Assembly (NCBI GenBank): GCA_013816805.1
Contig: JACDDS010000014.1
Location: 44,607 to 108,606 of the forward strand
DNA: 64,000 nt
Direction of reading: 5' to 3'
Source: Chitinophagales bacterium
GTDB lineage: Bacteria; Bacteroidota; Bacteroidia; Chitinophagales; UBA10324
The notes below the pieces were generated by a model. It made no database searches, was not told the origin of the DNA, and worked only from the letters and a program-made list of their open reading frames with translations. Positions 48,045 to 56,707 of this stretch are shown here, in pieces (position 1 is the first letter of the stretch; each line of letters begins with the position of its first letter). The position numbers were made by a program, and so were the translations under genes.

Positions 48045-49115
48045 GTGCTCCTGACCAGACAATTTAGATTTTTACCTGACCCTGAAAAATGGTTTGAAGC
48101 GCGCGGTGTTAACCGATTTTTTCTCCACCTGCTTTTTTGGGTCGTTTGGCTTTCCCGCACCTATTATGATTTAGTATCCCTGTATGGATGGGATGGATCT
48201 CTTCTTTTTCTTGGAGTATACGCGTGCTCACAGGTTCCTATGGTCTATTTTCATTTGTATGTATTGGCTCCCAGGCTGCTTCACAGAAGGAAATACTTCA
48301 TTTATATCCTGGCCACTATTTCACTTCTCTTTGTTTATTCCTATGTAAATTTCTCCATGTTAAAGCTGATTCCACATAGCTTACTGCCCGTTTCATTAGA
48401 AGGTTATATTAAGCTTTTAAACCCGCGATACGATGTCTTTGAAGGTTTCTTCACTCTTATAATCACCTATTCTCTTAAATATGCATGGCAGGCTGTTGCT
48501 ACAAAAAACAAATTATTAGAGCTTCAGAAAAATAACCTGATGCTGGAATTAAATGCTTTGAAAGCCCAGATCAATCCTCATTTTTTATTTAATACACTCA
48601 ATAATATTTATTCATTATCAATTAAAAAATCAGATCAGGCCCCTGAGATGATTTTAAAGCTAAGTGATATGATGCGCTATGTTTTATATGATTGCAACAG
48701 CGGGCCGGTGCCGGTAGAAAAGGAAATACAGTTTATAAATAATTATATAGAGCTTGAAAAAATCCGGCATGGAGAGCATATAGATATCCGTTTTTCGTTG
48801 TCGGGGAAATTAGATAATAGCAAAATTGAACCGTTGCTGCTTATTCCTTTTATTGAAAATAGCTTTAAGCATGGCGTAAATGCAAAGATGGAAAACGGAT
48901 GGGTAGATGTAAACCTGAATATTTTCAGAAAAAAAATTACAATGAATGTGATCAATTCACTGCCGGACGCTTCCTTCAATAATAATGGGAAAAGCGGAAT
49001 AGGTTTAATAAATGTAAAGAAGCGGCTCGACCTTATTTATCCTCATCAGTATCAGTTGCAGATACAGCCAATGAACGATCATTTTGAGGTTAACCTCGAA
49101 ATCAATTTAAATTGA
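48045..49115 (+). CDS. LytS/YehU-type sensor histidine kinase
   Basis: 356 residues from GTG 48045. About four membrane helices in the first 150 residues, then a His_kinase (PF06580-type) domain with the phosphoacceptor H179 in QINPHFLFNTLNNIYSL and a C-terminal ATPase region (IPFIENSFKHGV, SGIGLINVKKRLDLIYP). It has no periplasmic sensor domain, so the signal is probably sensed in the membrane. The LytTR response regulator starts 4 bases after the stop. Targets are unknown. Confidence 0.94.
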   Translation: MLLTRQFRFLPDPEKWFEARGVNRFFLHLLFWVVWLSRTYYDLVSLYGWDGSLLFLGVYACSQVPMVYFHLYVLAPRLLHRRKYFIYILATISLLFVYSYVNFSMLKLIPHSLLPVSLEGYIKLLNPRYDVFEGFFTLIITYSLKYAWQAVATKNKLLELQKNNLMLELNALKAQINPHFLFNTLNNIYSLSIKKSDQAPEMILKLSDMMRYVLYDCNSGPVPVEKEIQFINNYIELEKIRHGEHIDIRFSLSGKLDNSKIEPLLLIPFIENSFKHGVNAKMENGWVDVNLNIFRKKITMNVINSLPDASFNNNGKSGIGLINVKKRLDLIYPHQYQLQIQPMNDHFEVNLEINLN

Positions 49116-49119
49116 AACC

Positions 49120-49821
49120 ATGCTAAAAAGCCTGATAGTAGATGACGAGCCTCTGGCTCAGGAAGTGCTGGAAAATTATATGCAAAGAGTAAACGAGCTG
49201 CAGCTTGTTAGAAAATGCAGTAATGCGATGGAGGCATTTCAGATACTGCATAAAGAAAGAGTAGATCTTCTGTTTCTTGATATTCAAATGCCGGTAATAG
49301 ATGGTCTGTCTTTTTTGAAGTCATTAAAAAATGCTCCTTCGGTAATTTTAACCACCGCTTATCCAAACCATGCCCTTGAAGGCTATGACCTGGATGTAGT
49401 AGATTATTTATTAAAGCCAATTTCGTTTGAACGGTTTTTAAAGGCAGTTAATAAAGCAATTGATCACCGGAAACCTCCGGTTAATAATGACAATACTCCT
49501 TCTGCCGAGTATATATTTTTGAAGGTAGATAATAAGCTTGTCAAGGCGAACTTTTCAGACATAGTGTACATAGAAGGAATGAAGGATTACCTGAAAATTT
49601 TTGTAAAAGATAAACTACTGGTGATCCACCAGACCATGAAAAAAATAGAAGACCTTTTACCCAAAAATAAATTCATCCGGGTCCATAAATCTTATATTAT
49701 TTCTTTAGATGCTGTTACTTCCATCACTGGAAACTTTGTAGAAATAAACGGCAAAGAAATTCCTATTGGTGCCAACTATAAAGATCAGTTGATAAATATG
49801 GTGTTTAGGCTAAACTCCTGA
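49120..49821 (+). CDS. LytTR-family response regulator
   Basis: 233 residues. Receiver domain with D8/D9, phosphoacceptor D54 (LFLDIQMPVIDG) and the conserved K of the DYLLKPISFERF segment; C-terminal LytTR DNA-binding domain (about 128-230; FLKVDNKLVKANFSDIVYIEG, NKFIRVHKSYIISL). Partner of the sensor kinase, 4 bases downstream. Ends 11 bases before the convergent arylsulfotransferase stop. Confidence 0.95.
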   Translation: MLKSLIVDDEPLAQEVLENYMQRVNELQLVRKCSNAMEAFQILHKERVDLLFLDIQMPVIDGLSFLKSLKNAPSVILTTAYPNHALEGYDLDVVDYLLKPISFERFLKAVNKAIDHRKPPVNNDNTPSAEYIFLKVDNKLVKANFSDIVYIEGMKDYLKIFVKDKLLVIHQTMKKIEDLLPKNKFIRVHKSYIISLDAVTSITGNFVEINGKEIPIGANYKDQLINMVFRLNS

Positions 49822-49832
49822 TTTAATATTGT

Positions 49833-51959
49833 TTAATTTTTCAGAAATTTCTGAATGGTTGTATTGTACCCATCGGTAATCTTCAGTAAATAAGACCCTG
49901 CAGGAAGACTTTGAATATTAATTGTCCACGCTGATCCGTTGTTCAAATCAGGATACTTGTTTGTATACATTATAGTTCCCATCATGTTAACAACAGATAC
50001 ATGGGCTGCCATTTTCGTTGTGTTCCTGATTTCAACATTGATCTGATCCGTGGCAGGATCGGGGAAAATCAAAACAGAAGTTCTATTGAAAAAACTGATC
50101 TGCGTGGCCACAGGCGTTGTGAATGTATCTGACTGAGAAGCGGCGGAAGAGACATAAGGAGAGTCCGAACAAACGGTGGTAACTCTCCATTCATAATCTG
50201 TAACAGGCATTAAACCTGTAAGAATTACGGAATTAGAATCCGTGGTAGTGGCCGTCCAGGTTTGTGCACCCACAGGGCGGTATTCCACGATATAAGACTC
50301 ACCTCCTGTACCTGCACCCCAGCTCAGCGTGGTTTGTAAAGTATCCGGAAAAGAATGCATGGTATAACCGGTAATTCTGCTGCATGGATCCCAAACATAT
50401 TTGTGGACGCGGTAACTTTTTTCACCTGAGGAATCAAAGGTCATTTCCCAAACTATATTATTATTGGAATCAATTTCTGTTTGATTTGGTAATCCCACGT
50501 TGTTGTAAATAAGTCCCCAGTCAATCATCGTATTACCATCGGGCAAGCGCTGTGTACTGCCTGTTGCACTTCCGTAAACGTGGTAACCATTAACGTCAGG
50601 GTGTTCATAATGCCATATCAGCGAAGCCACCTTATTAACCTGATCGAGCGCATATTCTTTAGCACTGGAAATAAGAGGGACCAAATGGTTGCCATTGTTA
50701 AAAAGAGTTATATTTCCATTGGCAAGCCGGCGTAAATCATGTTGATTGGAAAAATGCTCCGGGATGTTGTCGTTAACGAATGTAAACTGATTATTTTCTC
50801 CATTCATTCGCCAGATGATATCTCCTGTTTCATGATCTATCTTGGTTAGCTCATCCATATTTCTATTCGAGATCAAAAGATTATTGTCTGAATCTTTTTC
50901 AATGGAATTCGTGTGCGCAAAATCTATAAGTGCATTGGCTAAAGACACATATTTGTCTGCATCCGTAATTTGAAAATGATCCATTGTTCTCCATTCAAAA
51001 ACCACTTCATGATTTTGATCAATTTCCTGAATAACGGGAAATTGAACTACGGCATCCGGTAATCCGCCATATGCAGTCATATCCGTAGTAACATTATCAT
51101 ATGCAAGAAGGAAAGAATGTCCGTCAGGATACATCATAAATTCATGGTTATTAGTTGCCATTTCAAGACCGTTCCCGCATTGCACAGAATCGATAACATT
51201 ATAGTTTGAATCCAACACTAAATAAATTGCGCGATCATTCACGAAGTAGGTAAGATATCCATTCACGTTAAGTTTAAAATCCCGCCCCCCACTTCCTACA
51301 TCTCTTGCCCAAACAATAGAACCGTCATTATTAATAATTGTATTAAATGAGTTTGTTCCTAAATGACCTAAAATATCCTGATCCTGGTGGTTGGCATAAA
51401 AAATCTGGCCTGGTGCAGGGTTATTATTCACATTAATCCTGAAGGTAGGCATGGAATCTAAAGGATAGATAGAAGAATCACGTACCTGAAAGTTTTTTTT
51501 AAAATTTTTAAAGGCCTGATTGTTTTCAGGATCATCAGTTAGGCTTTGAAGATTTGCAATAAAAAATCGTTTTCGTTCCTCTCCAGTTAGTTGGTTCCTT
51601 ATTTGAAAGCTGAAAGAAACTCCTTCTATGCTCTCTCCACTGAGTTTTTTTAATCCAGGATAAACCGTTACATACACCGTTTCACCATATGCAAAATCAG
51701 GATGAGGCTGGATGGTAACTGTTTTATTATCAACGGATAGCCGCGCTGTCCAGGAATGGTTTCCACTTATCGATCCTGAAACAGTAAATAAATTCTTATT
51801 GCTGATGGAACTCTTGTCTATCATATTTCCATTTTTCAGAATAATGTTTGTTTCAGGATAATGAAGTGCAGATCCGGGAAGCGGACTAATGTATTTAAAC
51901 TGTGCAACTATTGATTGTGCCGCTAAACAAAAGAACAATAAGGCTGTGCTGAATTTCAT
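49833..51959 (-). CDS. T9SS-exported arylsulfotransferase (ASST family)
   Basis: 708 residues: signal peptide (ends SIVAQ), an Ig-like N-terminal region (about 20-125), the ASST propeller (about 145-525; FEWRTMDHFQITDADK, FAHTNSIEKDSDNNLLISNRNMDELTKIDHETGDIIWRM), a fibronectin-III domain (about 530-625, TLSWGAGTGGESYIVEYRP) and a T9SS sorting domain (FPDPATDQINVEI to the end). ASST enzymes move sulfate from one aryl ester to another via an active-site histidine. Most known ASSTs are periplasmic; the T9SS domain predicts this one is at the surface. A TA/CAAA-type box on the minus strand (52026-52033) could be its promoter. Confidence 0.88.
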   Translation of the reverse strand: MKFSTALLFFCLAAQSIVAQFKYISPLPGSALHYPETNIILKNGNMIDKSSISNKNLFTVSGSISGNHSWTARLSVDNKTVTIQPHPDFAYGETVYVTVYPGLKKLSGESIEGVSFSFQIRNQLTGEERKRFFIANLQSLTDDPENNQAFKNFKKNFQVRDSSIYPLDSMPTFRINVNNNPAPGQIFYANHQDQDILGHLGTNSFNTIINNDGSIVWARDVGSGGRDFKLNVNGYLTYFVNDRAIYLVLDSNYNVIDSVQCGNGLEMATNNHEFMMYPDGHSFLLAYDNVTTDMTAYGGLPDAVVQFPVIQEIDQNHEVVFEWRTMDHFQITDADKYVSLANALIDFAHTNSIEKDSDNNLLISNRNMDELTKIDHETGDIIWRMNGENNQFTFVNDNIPEHFSNQHDLRRLANGNITLFNNGNHLVPLISSAKEYALDQVNKVASLIWHYEHPDVNGYHVYGSATGSTQRLPDGNTMIDWGLIYNNVGLPNQTEIDSNNNIVWEMTFDSSGEKSYRVHKYVWDPCSRITGYTMHSFPDTLQTTLSWGAGTGGESYIVEYRPVGAQTWTATTTDSNSVILTGLMPVTDYEWRVTTVCSDSPYVSSAASQSDTFTTPVATQISFFNRTSVLIFPDPATDQINVEIRNTTKMAAHVSVVNMMGTIMYTNKYPDLNNGSAWTINIQSLPAGSYLLKITDGYNTTIQKFLKN

Positions 51960-52025
51960 GGAATTTGTTATCTGTCAGTAAGGTGAATTTCTTCGTGCGA
52001 AAGTAATTATTACTATAATCGTTTA

Positions 52026-52033
52026 CAAAACTA
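52026..52033 (-). promoter_or_regulatory. Possible -7 box for the arylsulfotransferase gene
   Basis: On the minus strand this reads TAGTTTTG, an exact TAnnTTTG match, about 66 bases upstream of the ATG at 51959. No matching TTTG box was found 19 bases further upstream, so this is a weak assignment. Confidence 0.35.
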
Positions 52034-52141
52034 CTGTGTGTGGGTTACATGTTCCGTTGTATAAAATTTTTTACAAGCTCTTTAGAAAAATAATAATTGC
52101 GTTTTGTTTTCAATCCCTGAATAGCATATTGAAATGCTGCC

Positions 52142-52149
52142 TATTTTTG
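52142..52149 (+). promoter_or_regulatory. Possible -7 box for mrdA
   Basis: TATTTTTG, an exact match to TAnnTTTG, about 87 bases before the mrdA ATG. The upstream TTTG box is not at the expected distance, so the call is tentative. Confidence 0.35.
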
Positions 52150-52235
52150 CGACCTTAATAGTTATTGAGTTTCTCAGTTATTATACGGTTAAGAAATTAT
52201 ATGGAATTTTTATCTGAAAAAGGGAGCGGGGGCCG

Positions 52236-54083
52236 ATGACCGATCTATATCAATCGAGACGTTACACCATTCAGTTAATAATTATTGTAATAACGCTGAT
52301 TTTTATTGCCCGGCTCTTTTACCTGCAGGTAATTGATAAAGATTACAAGCAGCTGGCTAAAGCCACTGTATTAAGGCAAACCACCGTTTTCCCGGCAAGA
52401 GGTCTCGTTTACGACCGCAATGCGAAACTTATAATAGATAATCAGAAGGAATATGATTTATGGGTAACACCCGGACAGGTTAAAGAAATTGATACGGTTG
52501 GCTTTTGTGACCTGGTAGGAATCTCCGACACCTTTTTCCGTGAAACCTTAAAAAAAGCCCGCGAATATTCCCGCTTTAAATCATCCCTTTTTGTGAAGGG
52601 AATTTCGGTTGATAAATATGCGGCCATCCAGGAGGAATTGTATTTGTTCCAAGGTTTTTTTGGCCAGGTCCGTACGGTTCGGGCCTATCCTTATCATTCA
52701 GCAGCACATGTACTCGGTTATATCAGTGAGGTTACCCCAAAGCAAATAGACCAAAGTGATGGATATTACAAGCGTGGTGATTACATAGGTACTGGTGGCA
52801 TAGAACAGTCATATGAAAAAGCATTGCGTGGTGTAAAAGGAACCCGTTACGTGCTGGTGGATGTGCACAATAAAGAAATGGGTCCTTTCAATGAGGGGAA
52901 GTTTGATACAGCGGCCGTACCCGGAAAAAATATTAACAGCACCATCAGCATCGACCTGCAGCAATACGGGGAAAAGCTGATGAAGGGAAAGATTGGAAGC
53001 ATCGTGGCCCTGGAGCCAAGAACCGGTGAAATATTATGTATGATCAGCAGCCCGGAGTATGATCCTTCATTATTAACAGGCCAGGACCGTGGTAAAAATT
53101 TCAGGCTACTATTAACCGATAGCTTAAACCCCTTATTTGTAAGGCCCTTAAAGGCGGCTTATCCGCCGGGCTCCACCTATAAGGCCACATTATCGCTGGT
53201 TGGCCTGCAGGAAGGGGCTATTACACCTTCCAGCTCTTACAATTGCCCCGGGGCCTATTATGTGGGATCGCTTCGTGTGAAATGCGATCACAGCGGATTT
53301 GTTCCCGACCTGGTTGCTGCTATCCAGCATTCCTGCAATAGCTATTTCTGTAACTATTTCAGACGGACTATCGATTATGATGAAGATCATTCCGTGGCCC
53401 AGGGATTAGATGACTGGAAGAAAGGGCTGGGATATTTTTCACTCGGGCAGAAAACAGGCATTGATTTACCTAATGAAGGCTATGGCTTTGTTCCGGGTTC
53501 GAAATATTACGATAAAATTTATGGCGAAAAAAGATGGAATTCTGTAACCGTAGTTTCACTGGGCATCGGTCAGGGGGAATTGGGTGAAACGCCCTTACAA
53601 ATGGTAAACGTAATTTCTGCTATAGCGAACAGGGGATATTTCTATCCGCCTCATATTTCCCGTGAGATTATTGGCGATGATTCCATGTTAATAAAATACA
53701 AAACAAAGCATGTAATCCCTATTGATTCCTCAAATTTTAATGTAGTGGTTGAGGGACTCAGGCAGGTAGTGCTTGCCGGCACGGCTGCTGCATCCCAGAT
53801 TCCGGGAGTTACCATGGCAGGTAAAACCGGAACGGCGCAGAATCCGCATGGCAACGACCATTCCTTATTTGTAGCATTTGCCCCGGTAGAAGATCCGAAA
53901 ATTGCCATTTCCGTAGTAGTGGAAAATGCCGGCTTTGGTGCTCAATATGCGGCGCCTATTGCAAGCTTAATGATAGAGAAATATCTGAATGATACTATTT
54001 CTGCTTCGCGCAAACCTGTGGAACAAAGGATGATTGAAGCCAACCTTATTAAACATGCTGCAGCAGGAAAGAGCCATAAATAA
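52236..54083 (+). CDS. mrdA: Penicillin-binding protein 2 (elongasome transpeptidase)
   Basis: 615 residues. One membrane anchor (about 11-30), a PBP dimerisation domain, then the transpeptidase domain with S313 (PGSTYKA; SxxK), S366-C-N368 (SxN) and K530-T-G (KTG). It cross-links peptidoglycan in the rod-elongation complex together with RodA. The start is preceded by an unusual strong purine stretch (AGGGAGCGGGGG). rodA starts inside its last 29 bases (coupled). The mreB/C/D genes that often precede this pair are not in the 276 bases upstream. Confidence 0.96.
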   Translation: MTDLYQSRRYTIQLIIIVITLIFIARLFYLQVIDKDYKQLAKATVLRQTTVFPARGLVYDRNAKLIIDNQKEYDLWVTPGQVKEIDTVGFCDLVGISDTFFRETLKKAREYSRFKSSLFVKGISVDKYAAIQEELYLFQGFFGQVRTVRAYPYHSAAHVLGYISEVTPKQIDQSDGYYKRGDYIGTGGIEQSYEKALRGVKGTRYVLVDVHNKEMGPFNEGKFDTAAVPGKNINSTISIDLQQYGEKLMKGKIGSIVALEPRTGEILCMISSPEYDPSLLTGQDRGKNFRLLLTDSLNPLFVRPLKAAYPPGSTYKATLSLVGLQEGAITPSSSYNCPGAYYVGSLRVKCDHSGFVPDLVAAIQHSCNSYFCNYFRRTIDYDEDHSVAQGLDDWKKGLGYFSLGQKTGIDLPNEGYGFVPGSKYYDKIYGEKRWNSVTVVSLGIGQGELGETPLQMVNVISAIANRGYFYPPHISREIIGDDSMLIKYKTKHVIPIDSSNFNVVVEGLRQVVLAGTAAASQIPGVTMAGKTGTAQNPHGNDHSLFVAFAPVEDPKIAISVVVENAGFGAQYAAPIASLMIEKYLNDTISASRKPVEQRMIEANLIKHAAAGKSHK

Positions 54084-55320
54084 GGGGACTGACTGGCTCT
54101 TGATCGGCATGTGGCTCACGCTGATGCTCATTGGCTGGATGGCCATTTTCTCAGCTACCTATGATGAAAGTCAGCCGGGCATCTTTAACCTGAACCACTC
54201 TTATGGCCGGCAATTACTATGGATGGTGGGCTCATTCATTCTTGCAGGGGCCATGATCATCACTGATAGCAAATTCTATGTTGCGTTTGCCTATTTGATT
54301 TACGGTATCATACTGTTGCTGCTTGCCTCGGTGTTTATAATCGGAACCTCTGTAAATGGTAATAAAAACTGGATTGACATTGGAACATTTCAATTACAGC
54401 CATCAGAGTTCACCAAGTTTGCTACCAACCTGGCATTGGCAAAGTATCTCAGCGGGCTGAATATAAATATGAAGATTTTGCGGACGCGGCTCATAGCTCT
54501 TGCATTAATTGCTATTCCGGCAGTTCTGATTCTGATGCAGGGTGATACCGGCTCAACGCTCGTTTTCGGGTCTTTCATGCTGGTGCTCTTTCGCTTTGGC
54601 CTGCCCGGCTCTTACCTGGTAGTGGGATTATATGCAATCTTATTATTCATTTTATCTATGGTAATACAAAAATATCTGCTGATCGGTATTCTTTTTTTAA
54701 TTGGCGGAGTATTTTTATTTCTTTCGAAAAGAAACCGCTCCATCACATTCATTCTGGTCGCGATGTTTGTGTTATCATCGGGATATGTGATGACCACCGA
54801 TTATGTTTTCAATCACCTGCTGGAGCCCCACCAGCAGGAGCGTGTGAACGTGCTTCTCGGAAAAAAAGTGGAACAAAAAGATGCAGACTACAATGTACGT
54901 CAGAGCAAGATTGCAATAGGCTCCGGTGGGTTTTTAGGAAAAGGTTTTATGCAGGGAACGCTTACCAAATATAATTTTGTTCCCGAGCAGAGCACTGATT
55001 TTATTTTCTGCACCATAGGAGAGGAGTTTGGGTTTTGGGGAGCAGGGTTGCTGCTGCTTTTTTATTCTGCCTTTCTTTTCAGGATTATCTATGTGGCGCA
55101 GCGGCAGCGCTCCCGCTTCTCCATGATTTATGCCTACGGCGTGGTGGCTGTTATTTTTTTTCACATCCTCATTAATGTCGGGATGACGATGGGCCTTATG
55201 CCTGTGATCGGCATACCGTTACCTTTTATAAGCTATGGAGGCTCTTCTTTATGGTCTTTTACCATTTTGCTTTTTATCCTTATCAAGCTGGATGGCGACA
55301 GGCTGGCGATATTGAGGTGA
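54055..55320 (+). CDS. rodA: Rod-shape peptidoglycan polymerase RodA
   Basis: 421 residues from ATG 54055 (MLQQERAINKGTDW); a frame from 54034 begins deeper in mrdA and is less likely. Ten membrane helices, and SEDS-family signatures GNKNWIDIGTFQLQPSEFTKFA, FVPEQSTDFIFCTIGEEFGF and PLPFISYGGSSLW. Catalyses glycan-strand polymerisation for cell elongation, working with PBP2. The gene overlaps mrdA by 29 bases. Confidence 0.95.
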   Translation: MLQQERAINKGTDWLLIGMWLTLMLIGWMAIFSATYDESQPGIFNLNHSYGRQLLWMVGSFILAGAMIITDSKFYVAFAYLIYGIILLLLASVFIIGTSVNGNKNWIDIGTFQLQPSEFTKFATNLALAKYLSGLNINMKILRTRLIALALIAIPAVLILMQGDTGSTLVFGSFMLVLFRFGLPGSYLVVGLYAILLFILSMVIQKYLLIGILFLIGGVFLFLSKRNRSITFILVAMFVLSSGYVMTTDYVFNHLLEPHQQERVNVLLGKKVEQKDADYNVRQSKIAIGSGGFLGKGFMQGTLTKYNFVPEQSTDFIFCTIGEEFGFWGAGLLLLFYSAFLFRIIYVAQRQRSRFSMIYAYGVVAVIFFHILINVGMTMGLMPVIGIPLPFISYGGSSLWSFTILLFILIKLDGDRLAILR

Positions 55321-55416
55321 TCTCTGGTTGAATAATGTTTATTGCTTCAGAAGCTTTTCAGTTTGCAGGAGTTTTTCCTTTCCATCTGTAATGTTTATCA
55401 GTGAGATTCCTCAATT

Positions 55417-55751
55417 CTCTCCGCAGCTTCACTCCGTTGATATTACTTTTTATATATCACTTTCTTTAGAAGAAAGTAATCAAAGAAGCGCGATTGCTGA
55501 ATGGCTCCGCCCAGCAATCGCAGGCCAGCGCCGGCATTGGTTAAGTATATCTTAGAGCAGGTTTTATACTTTAATTAAGGTCTTGCACGAAGAGGAAGTG
55601 TAGTCCGTCACATCCTTCTCCCAGTAGCTTCACTCTGTTAAACTTATAACGTTGGCGGGGAAGCTGCGGTATCAGAAGTTCACGTTTAACGTGTTTCTGC
55701 AGCTTCCTCTGCTTGTGCACATACACTCTATTGGAGTGAAGCTGCAGGGAG
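55417..55751. repeat. Inverted 19-base repeat pair in the gap after rodA
   Basis: CTCTCCGCAGCTTCACTCC (55417-55435) and GGAGTGAAGCTGCAGGGAG (55733-55751) are inverted copies with two mismatches. A third, partial copy in the first orientation lies near 55625-55640 (TAGCTTCACTCTGTT). They enclose the hairpin at 55490-55521. The 820-base gap from 55321 holds no gene until about 55956. Confidence 0.5.
55490..55521. repeat. Perfect 10-base hairpin in intergenic region
   Basis: GCGATTGCTG and CAGCAATCGC pair perfectly around a 12-base loop. It is preceded by a second palindrome (ACTTTCTTTAGAAGAAAGT, 55460-55478), a type of element seen widely in intergenic regions. There is no T run, so it is not a standard terminator. 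Confidence 0.55.
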
Positions 55752-55819
55752 GGTTGTTTCTGCAACTTCCTCTACTTGCGCAAATACACTCTTTTGGAGT
55801 GAAGTTCTAGGGAGACATG
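55694..55819. repeat. Tandem ~63-base imperfect repeat
   Basis: Two copies (55694-55756 and 55757-55819), each beginning TTTCTGCA(G/A)CTTCCTCT and running through ACACTCT(A/T)TTGGAGTGAAG. They differ at several positions. I see no open frame in them. Confidence 0.65.
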
Positions 55820-55955
55820 TTTGGTGCTTCAATATGCGGTTAATCGGTGACAGGGTTGAATAAAAGCTTGATAAAGGATTGTCTTCTATTCTTGCACTTT
55901 TTATTGAACAAAGAGGACTATACGTATCTTTTATTAAAGTAGGTATTTTTGTTTC

Positions 55956-56141
55956 ATTGAATCAAAGCTTACTCTGAGCATCGTATCCGGTTTGTTTGAG
56001 GAATTTGTTCAGCGGGAAGATAAAATTGATTCCTATCATGAAGCGGAATCTTTAGTTGATAAACTGACCGGCATTTTGCATGATAGTAAAATGCCCTATA
56101 GTAAAATGAAAGAGCAATACCGGAAACACCGTTCAAAATAA
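55956..56141 (+). CDS. Possible degenerate antitoxin-type protein upstream of PIN toxin
   Basis: An open frame without ATG (ATT 55956 or a further upstream non-AUG codon) codes for 61 residues: IESKLTLSIVSGLFEEF, then DSYHEAESLVDKLTGILHDSK and a basic end (KMKEQYRKHRSK). The start and the end look like the edges of a DUF6364-type ribbon-helix-helix antitoxin, with the middle missing. It stops with TAATG, sharing one base with the start of the PIN gene, as in toxin-antitoxin operons. Because the start is uncertain, it may be a broken antitoxin. Confidence 0.45.
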   Translation: MESKLTLSIVSGLFEEFVQREDKIDSYHEAESLVDKLTGILHDSKMPYSKMKEQYRKHRSK

Positions 56142-56560
56142 TGATACGTGCCTTTCTAGACGCCAATGTAATCCTTGAAGTACTGTTAAAGCGCAGGGAA
56201 TATGAGGCGGCAGCAAATATTCTTAAAAGTGGTGAGCGTCACCATATAAATATTTATACATCTTCATCTGTAATCGGGTTTATTGCCTATTGGCTGATTA
56301 AAGAGGCAGGTACTAAGAAAACCAAAGATATCTTAACCGGGTTGTTGGGACTTATCCGAATTGCTGACATTTCACATGAACAGCTTTTGCTTTCGTTAGC
56401 TGCTGATTTTAAAGATATAGAAGATGGCATTCAATATTATACAGCACTGCAGCACAAGCTTGATTATTTTATCACCCTAAACAAGGGGGACTTTCGCAAA
56501 GCCAAAGGAGAAGTTCAGATTGCTGCTCCGGCTGAGGTACTTAAGATACTTACAGGTTGA
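56141..56560 (+). CDS. PIN-domain protein (VapC-like toxin)
   Basis: 139 residues. Acidic residues expected in PIN ribonucleases are present: D7 (FLDANV), D92-E94-D95 (KDIEDGIQY) and D117 (TLNKGDF). PIN toxins cut RNA in type II toxin-antitoxin systems. The likely antitoxin frame is directly upstream and overlaps by one base. If the antitoxin is degenerate, the toxin may be inactive or controlled elsewhere. Confidence 0.85.
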   Translation: MIRAFLDANVILEVLLKRREYEAAANILKSGERHHINIYTSSSVIGFIAYWLIKEAGTKKTKDILTGLLGLIRIADISHEQLLLSLAADFKDIEDGIQYYTALQHKLDYFITLNKGDFRKAKGEVQIAAPAEVLKILTG

Positions 56561-56707
56561 GTGTTTATCCGTACTGGTAGCGTTACAAACAGGAAGTTTG
56601 GCGTTGTTGGTCCTGGCAAAGGTTTAAGTAAAGGGTGAGCAACAACGGTGCTAAAAAATTTTATTCTTAACCATCCATTCTTCTCTTGTAAATCATCACT
56701 CTTTTGC

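Noticed and set aside
55490..55521. Rho-independent terminator for rodA
   Set aside because: The hairpin has no T tract and lies 170 bases after the stop codon.
55328..55555. A 75-codon open frame on the plus strand after rodA
   Set aside because: It crosses a hairpin and repeats, and the product is low in order; no codon or homology support.
55694..55819. A possible CRISPR array at the tandem repeat
   Set aside because: The two units are contiguous with no spacers and differ at many positions.
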